Shown here in pieces: positions 59,692 through 64,000 of a DNA stretch of 64,000 nucleotides. Source of the stretch: Methanobrevibacter thaueri (GTDB lineage Archaea; Methanobacteriota; Methanobacteria; Methanobacteriales; Methanobacteriaceae); NCBI RefSeq assembly GCF_003111625.1, contig NZ_MZGS01000027.1, positions 59,829 through 123,828 of the forward strand. The letters run 5' to 3'. Under the pieces are notes generated by a model. It saw only the letters and a program-made list of their open reading frames with translations. It did no database searches and was not told where the DNA came from. The translations under genes and the position numbers were made by a program. The number at the start of each line of letters is the position of its first letter. Positions within the stretch are counted from its first letter, which is position 1.

Positions 59692-60748
59692 TGGAATTAA
59701 AACCTACGGTTCAACAGAACTGACAGAAAAATTACAGGAAGTTGAAGATGACGCTGTATTCCTGCTTACAATAGGAACAACAGAAACTTCATTGATTGAA
59801 GGAATTTCCGGAGCAGGACCCTCTGCAGACTTGACAGAATACACCCCTGCAAGTGATGCCGAATTCATGGTATTGGGAGAGGTAAGATGCTGTGAAGCTC
59901 CTGCGGAAACCGTTGTTGGAGACGCAGCCGCACCGACACCTGCAAGACTTACAAAAGCTGCTCTTCAAGTTTCAAACATCCCATTTGTAATCGTTGATGC
60001 CGGTTCTAAAATCAAGCCTGACCTTGAATATGTGAACTTAGGAAAAGAGTACGGAAGGGACATAAGGACAGGCAAAGGTGTTTTAAATCCATTGGAAATA
60101 TTCGAAAACGCCAAAGACTTAGGTGACGAGTTATCACAAAGACATGAAATGCTTATCATCGGTGAAAGTATAGCCGCCGGAACCACAACCGCACTTGGAG
60201 TCCTAAAGGCATTAGGCTATGAAGCCAATGAAAAGGTCAGCGGAAGCATGCCACACAACCCTCACGACTTGAAATCAAAGACAGTTAACGAAGGACTTAA
60301 AAATGCTGGAATTACTCCTGGTGAAGCTGATGCGATGCAAGCCATTGGAGCAGTGGGAGATCCTACCATCGCTGCAATCGCAGGTTTGGTGTTAGGTTCC
60401 GATATTCCGATTATTTTGGCTGGCGGAACACAGATGGCAGCAACCTGTGCTGTAATCAAATCCATACATCCGACATTTGACTTTTCAAGAATCAATCTCG
60501 CCACAACAGTGTTTGTGGCATCAGATGAAACTGCAGACCTCTTCGGAATTCTCGAGCAAATCGACGACAACATTACCGTCAATGTTGTTGACCCTAGATT
60601 TGAGGAATCCGAACACGAAGGACTGAAAAACTATCTGAAAGGATTTGTTAAAGAGGGCGCCGGAGCCGGAGGAGCAATGTATACCGCACTAGCTTTAGGA
60701 AGCTCCGTTGAAAGATTGAGAAAAAGAATAGAAAAAGTATGTAAATAG
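59684..60748 (+). CDS. cobT: Archaeal CobT-like nicotinate-nucleotide phosphoribosyltransferase (TIGR00303 type)
   Basis: 354 aa from ATG 59684 (AAGGTGA upstream; the GTG 59675 lies in that region). Gly-rich TIGTTETSLIEGISGAGPSADLTEY N-terminal segment, GESIAAGTTTALGVLKALGY (about residues 158-177) and GGTQMAATCAVIK (about 244-256). Homologues activate the lower-ligand base in corrinoid assembly; methanogens use it to attach their own lower base. With cbiE it is the second corrinoid gene in the window. Confidence 0.88.
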   Translation: MIDGIKTYGSTELTEKLQEVEDDAVFLLTIGTTETSLIEGISGAGPSADLTEYTPASDAEFMVLGEVRCCEAPAETVVGDAAAPTPARLTKAALQVSNIPFVIVDAGSKIKPDLEYVNLGKEYGRDIRTGKGVLNPLEIFENAKDLGDELSQRHEMLIIGESIAAGTTTALGVLKALGYEANEKVSGSMPHNPHDLKSKTVNEGLKNAGITPGEADAMQAIGAVGDPTIAAIAGLVLGSDIPIILAGGTQMAATCAVIKSIHPTFDFSRINLATTVFVASDETADLFGILEQIDDNITVNVVDPRFEESEHEGLKNYLKGFVKEGAGAGGAMYTALALGSSVERLRKRIEKVCK

Positions 60749-60777
60749 AGATTATTTCAATCTCTATAATTTTTTTA
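60747..60777 (+). terminator. Terminator after cobT
   Basis: Stem AGAGATT/AATCTCT (60747-60753 and 60759-60765) with a T run at 60770-60776. Confidence 0.65.
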
Positions 60778-60780
60778 ATT

Positions 60781-61614
60781 TTAGAAGATATGAGCTATTG
60801 AGCCCATAAACACTATAATACCAACCGCCCAGCAGTAATAGGAAAATATATCCAAACTCTTATTTTGAATTAAATCGAGCATCCATTTGATGGCCAGATA
60901 ACCTGAAATGATTGCTGCAATAAATCCTAAAAACACTGGCAGGAAATTGGCATCCATGGCAGATCCGATATCCTTAAGCTGCAAGACGAACGCTCCGAAG
61001 ATTGCAGGAATGGATAGGATGAAACTGAATTTTGCCGCAAATTCCTTGTCAAGGCCGATTGTAAGCCCTGCCGCAATTGTTGTACCGGAACGTGAAAGCC
61101 CAGGCAGAATAGCACATGCCTGACCCAGACCCATGAACAATGCCTCTTTCTTGGTAATGTTGTCATAGTTGATGTTTCCGCTGGTCATCCTTTGGGACAG
61201 GTAGAGAATTGTTCCTGTTACGAAAAGGAAAAATGCCGGAACATACAATGCGCCTGCAAACAATGCGTCAACTGAATCCTCAAACAGGACTCCGACAATT
61301 CCCACTGGGATTGTGGCAATAATCACATACCATGCAAGTCTCTTATAAGGGTCCTCCCCGAAACCTTCTGTGAATCTTCCTTGAAGGATATCGCCAAGGC
61401 TCAGCCACCATGACTTGAGCATCTTATAGATATCATACCTAAAGAACCATAATACTGCTATTAATGTTCCTAAATGAAGAAATGTGTCAAAAGCAAGTGA
61501 GCTTTCAACACCCAAAATATTTTGAATGAACACTAAGTGAGCTGAACTACTTACCGGTAAGAATTCAGTCAGTCCCTGAACGATACCAATAATAATTCCT
61601 TGAATTATATCCAT
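60781..61614 (-). CDS. uppP: Undecaprenyl-diphosphatase (UppP/BacA)
   Basis: 277 aa, about seven to eight membrane helices. EFLPVSSSAHLV (about residues 17-28) and PGLSRSGTTIAAG (about 168-180) are the two catalytic motifs. It dephosphorylates the polyprenyl diphosphate carrier (in archaea probably a C55-like polyprenol) to recycle it for pseudomurein or glycan synthesis. 12 bp downstream of ilvE on the same strand. Confidence 0.94.
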   Translation of the reverse strand: MDIIQGIIIGIVQGLTEFLPVSSSAHLVFIQNILGVESSLAFDTFLHLGTLIAVLWFFRYDIYKMLKSWWLSLGDILQGRFTEGFGEDPYKRLAWYVIIATIPVGIVGVLFEDSVDALFAGALYVPAFFLFVTGTILYLSQRMTSGNINYDNITKKEALFMGLGQACAILPGLSRSGTTIAAGLTIGLDKEFAAKFSFILSIPAIFGAFVLQLKDIGSAMDANFLPVFLGFIAAIISGYLAIKWMLDLIQNKSLDIFSYYCWAVGIIVFMGSIAHIF

Positions 61615-61626
61615 GCGCTACCTCGC

Positions 61627-62550
61627 TTAGATGTAAGTTAACCAACCGTATTTGTCTTCAACTTTTGCTTCCACAATATCAAAGAATGCAGTTTGTAGTT
61701 TTTCTGAAACCGGTCCTCTTCTACCGATTCCGATTGTTCTGTGGTCAATAGAACGGATTGGAGTTACTTCTGCAGCGGTTCCTGTGAAGAATACTTCATC
61801 TGCGATGTATAGTCTTTCCCTTGAAATTGTCTCTTCGATTACTTCATAGCCAAGGTCACGTGCAATGGTCATTACGGAATCCCTTGTGATTCCCTTGAGG
61901 TTTGATGATGACATTGCAGGAGTGTATAACTTGTCTCCTTCAACGAGGAATATGTTTTCCCCACTTCCTTCTGATACGTGTCCTTCATAATCTAACATGA
62001 TGGCTTCATCGAAACCGTTGTCAAGTGCTTCGAGCTTTGCGAGTTGTGAGTTCATGTAGTTTGCTCCACATTTTGCAAGTGTTGGGAAAGTGTCAGGTGC
62101 TGGTTTTCTCCATGAGGACACTCCGATGTCCACACCGTTTGCCATTCCTTCTTCACCAAGGTATGATCCCCATTCCCATGCTGCGATTGCTACGTTTACA
62201 GGGCATCCTAATGGGTTTACACCAAGTTCCCCATATCCTCTGAATACGATTGGGCGTATGTAACATCCGCCTAAGTCGTTGACACGGAGGGTTTCGAGGA
62301 TTGCTTCAGCGATTTCCTCTTGGGTAAATGGAATGTCCATCTTGTAAATTTTTGCTGAGTCAAATAATCTTTGTACATGCTCTTCTAAACGGTATACTGC
62401 TACTCCATTTTCATTTGAGTATGCTCTGATACCTTCGAAGACACTTGTTCCATAGTGAACTACATGTGAAAGTAATGAGATATTTGCATCTTTCCATTCT
62501 ACGAATTTACCGTCTAACCAAACTTTAGTTTCTTTGTCATCCCACGCCAT
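61627..62550 (-). CDS. ilvE: Branched-chain amino-acid aminotransferase
   Basis: 307 aa, PLP fold-type [15 protein letters not shown] (about residues 32-44), the PLP-Lys segment [20 protein letters not shown] (about 153-172; K160 region) and [10 protein letters not shown] (about 180-189). It transfers the amino group to form Leu, Ile and Val. ATG 62550; a leader of about 120 bp separates it from the divergent tRNA gene. Confidence 0.96.
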   Translation of the reverse strand: MAWDDKETKVWLDGKFVEWKDANISLLSHVVHYGTSVFEGIRAYSNENGVAVYRLEEHVQRLFDSAKIYKMDIPFTQEEIAEAILETLRVNDLGGCYIRPIVFRGYGELGVNPLGCPVNVAIAAWEWGSYLGEEGMANGVDIGVSSWRKPAPDTFPTLAKCGANYMNSQLAKLEALDNGFDEAIMLDYEGHVSEGSGENIFLVEGDKLYTPAMSSSNLKGITRDSVMTIARDLGYEVIEETISRERLYIADEVFFTGTAAEVTPIRSIDHRTIGIGRRGPVSEKLQTAFFDIVEAKVEDKYGWLTYI

Positions 62551-62631
62551 TTTATCACGTCATTATTTTATATTTTATAATATATTGTTATTATTTAATA
62601 AAATTTTCTTAGTAGAATTTTCAAAAATAGA

Positions 62632-62646
62632 AACTTTTATATATTA
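62632..62646 (+). promoter_or_regulatory. TATA box of tRNA-Val
   Basis: CTTTTATATATTAG lies about 27 bp before the tRNA 5' end, the expected archaeal TATA distance. Confidence 0.6.
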
Positions 62647-62669
62647 GTAAATTCATAATAATATTTGTT

Positions 62670-62741
62670 GGTTCCGTGGTCTAGTGGTATGATACCTCCC
62701 TTACAAGGAGGGGATCACGAGTTCGAGTCTCGTCGGAACCA
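62670..62741 (+). tRNA. tRNA-Val (anticodon UAC)
   Basis: Cloverleaf visible: acceptor GGTTCCG/CGGAACC, anticodon stem CCTCC/GGAGG with loop CTTACAA (anticodon TAC), T arm ACGAG-TTCGAGT-CTCGT, discriminator A at 62741. No intron; CCA not encoded. Confidence 0.95.
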
Positions 62742-63007
62742 CTCAATTCTATTTTTCAGAAATTTTTACATTTTAGTGTGTAATTTCTATAATTTTAATC
62801 TATTTTACTTCAAAAAATTTACCTTAAAAATTTATTTTTCTACCAATGATTTTAGGATAATTTAACCAGTTTGATAATTTTTAATGAAAATTTTAGTTGA
62901 TTGAACAATATACTAGTAAAATATTAATTATGGATTAAAATTATCAAATAATAAAATTTAAATAGTTTTCTAATTAAAATTCTATATATCAAATAAGGAG
63001 ATTAATT
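62742..63007. other. AT-rich spacer with mtd promoter
   Basis: A/T-rich DNA after the tRNA with T runs that can end its transcript. AAAATTTAAATAG (about 62955-62967) is a TATA-like element for mtd. AAGGAG (62995-63000) is its ribosome binding site. No gene is seen. Confidence 0.45.
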
Positions 63008-63838
63008 ATGGTAGTTAAAATTGCTATTATTAAAAGTGGTAATATTGGTACTTCACCAGTAATTGACCTATTGTTAGACGAAAGAGCAGACAGACCAAAT
63101 ATCGATGTAAGAACATTTGGATCTGGAGCAAAAATGAACCCAGAACAAGTAGAAGACGTTGTACCTAAAATAGACGCTTTCGAACCTGACTTCGCAATCT
63201 TCATTAGCCCAAACCCAGGAGCACCTGGACCAGCTAAAGCAAGAGAATTATTATCTGAAAAAGATGTTCCTGCTATTATCATTGGTGACGCACCTGGTAA
63301 AGGTAAGAAAGATGAAATGGACGAACAAGGTCTCGGTTACATCATCGTTATGTCCGACCCAATGATCGGTGCAAAAAGAGAATGGTTAGACCCAACTGAA
63401 ATGGCTATCTTCAACTCCGACATCTTAAAAGTATTAGCTGAAACCGGAGCATTAAGATTAGTCCAAAAAACCATTGACGCTGTAATCGCTCAAGCTGACG
63501 CAGGTGAAGCAATCGAATTACCTAAACTCATAATCACTGCTGAAAAAGCTGCAGAAGCTGGTGGATTCGCAAACCCATACGCAAAAGCAAAAGCTATTGC
63601 TGCATACGAAATGGCTGGATCCGTTGCAAACTTAGACATGAAAGGTTGTTTCATGACCAAAGGTTTCGAAAACTTCATCCCATTAGTAGCTGCTGCTCAC
63701 GAAATTGCTGCATGCGCTGCTAAATTAGCACAAGAAGCAAGAGAAATCGAAAAAGCTAATGATACTGTTTTAAGAACCCCTCACATGAAAGAAGGAAACC
63801 CAGGTTGTAAAACAGACTTAATTAGTAAACCACAATAA
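63008..63838 (+). CDS. mtd: F420-dependent methylenetetrahydromethanopterin dehydrogenase
   Basis: 276 aa. The N-terminus VKIAIIKSGNIGTSPVIDLLLDERADR and the following PNPGAPGPAKARELL match Mtd closely. It oxidises or reduces methylene-H4MPT with coenzyme F420, a central step of CO2 methanogenesis. Codon usage is strongly biased to the optimal set (GAA, GCT/GCA, AAC), as expected for one of the most abundant proteins. It is monocistronic, with its own ribosome binding site and terminator. Confidence 0.98.
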   Translation: MVVKIAIIKSGNIGTSPVIDLLLDERADRPNIDVRTFGSGAKMNPEQVEDVVPKIDAFEPDFAIFISPNPGAPGPAKARELLSEKDVPAIIIGDAPGKGKKDEMDEQGLGYIIVMSDPMIGAKREWLDPTEMAIFNSDILKVLAETGALRLVQKTIDAVIAQADAGEAIELPKLIITAEKAAEAGGFANPYAKAKAIAAYEMAGSVANLDMKGCFMTKGFENFIPLVAAAHEIAACAAKLAQEAREIEKANDTVLRTPHMKEGNPGCKTDLISKPQ

Positions 63839-63872
63839 GTAGTTTAATAACTACTTTATTTTTTTCTTTTTT
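63837..63872 (+). terminator. Terminator after mtd
   Basis: Perfect 8-bp stem AAGTAGTT/AACTACTT (63837-63844 and 63849-63856) with loop TAAT, then a T-rich run to about 63873. Confidence 0.7.
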
Positions 63873-64000
63873 TGAGGCTGACTCATAATTTTTGTGTTTA
63901 AATTTTTTTTCTTATTTTATTATCCTTTAATTTTATATACTAGGAAGTACAATCTATTATTAGAGTTAATTAACTTTTTGGTTGTGTTTTTTATGGTTTT
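63873..64000. other. AT-rich right edge, nothing recognised
   Basis: No reading frame or RNA gene can be supported in the last 130 bp. Confidence 0.4.

Noticed and set aside
62665..62865. 66-aa frame across the tRNA-Val gene
   Set aside because: It reads through the tRNA sequence; not coding.

Overview
The window is chromosomal DNA of a methanogenic archaeon of the order Methanobacteriales, most likely Methanobrevibacter. The support is: mtd (F420-dependent methylene-H4MPT dehydrogenase), two Mur-ligase-like genes of pseudomurein type, archaeal RfcS/RfcL, Hef, a Kae1-Bud32 fusion, PINA, the AcnX-type large subunit of the archaeal mevalonate pathway, low G+C intergenic DNA with TTTATATA-type TATA boxes, GGTGAT/GGAGGTGA ribosome binding sites, and several very large secreted adhesin-like beta-helix proteins. 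Genus is inferred from gene content; no 16S rRNA is present.

Layout. 1-4 kb: the end of a holin/phosphodiesterase-like membrane protein, then a class M sirtuin and a zinc-containing macrodomain (an ADP-ribosylation writer/eraser pair) divergent from an HxlR-type redox regulator, then cbiE. 4-8.4 kb: a large secreted Ig-repeat protein coupled to a tiny membrane protein, and an ArsA/Get3 ATPase. 8.4-20.4 kb: an AT-rich accessory island with a lone archaeal ATPase preceded by a 45-bp tandem repeat with perfect palindromes, a membrane protein, strong hairpins, unlisted small ORFs, four copies of a dispersed promoter-plus-hairpin repeat, a decayed second ATPase copy, and three secreted beta-helix proteins, two of which share an almost identical 175-bp segment. 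20.4-26 kb: a LytS-type 5TM protein, a MacB-like ABC transporter, a DUF389 protein and an NTF2-like protein. 26-49.7 kb: a dense housekeeping block (nadE, leuS, trmI, htpX, rfcS, rfcL, aroE, hisS, hisI, PINA, a TIM-barrel protein, hef, two Mur ligases, aconitase X, archaeal RecJ, rpsO, rdgB). 49.8-57.4 kb: a two-gene adhesin operon, apparently inserted between rdgB and kae1-bud32. 57.5-64 kb: kae1-bud32, a small unknown gene, archaeal cobT, uppP, ilvE, tRNA-Val(UAC) and the highly expressed mtd.

How the parts fit. Cell-envelope themes recur: pseudomurein-type Mur ligases, uppP, surface adhesins, a MacB-type exporter and a LytS-like sensor. The housekeeping block carries replication and repair (RFC, Hef, PINA, RecJ), translation (LeuRS, HisRS, S15, TrmI, t6A synthesis) and cofactor or amino-acid synthesis. 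The best candidates for little-described biology are the HxlR-linked sirtuin/macrodomain pair without its usual lipoyl partners, the ATPase/dispersed-repeat family at 8.4-12.1 and 20.0-20.3 kb, and the Ig-repeat secreted protein with its overlapping membrane miniprotein.
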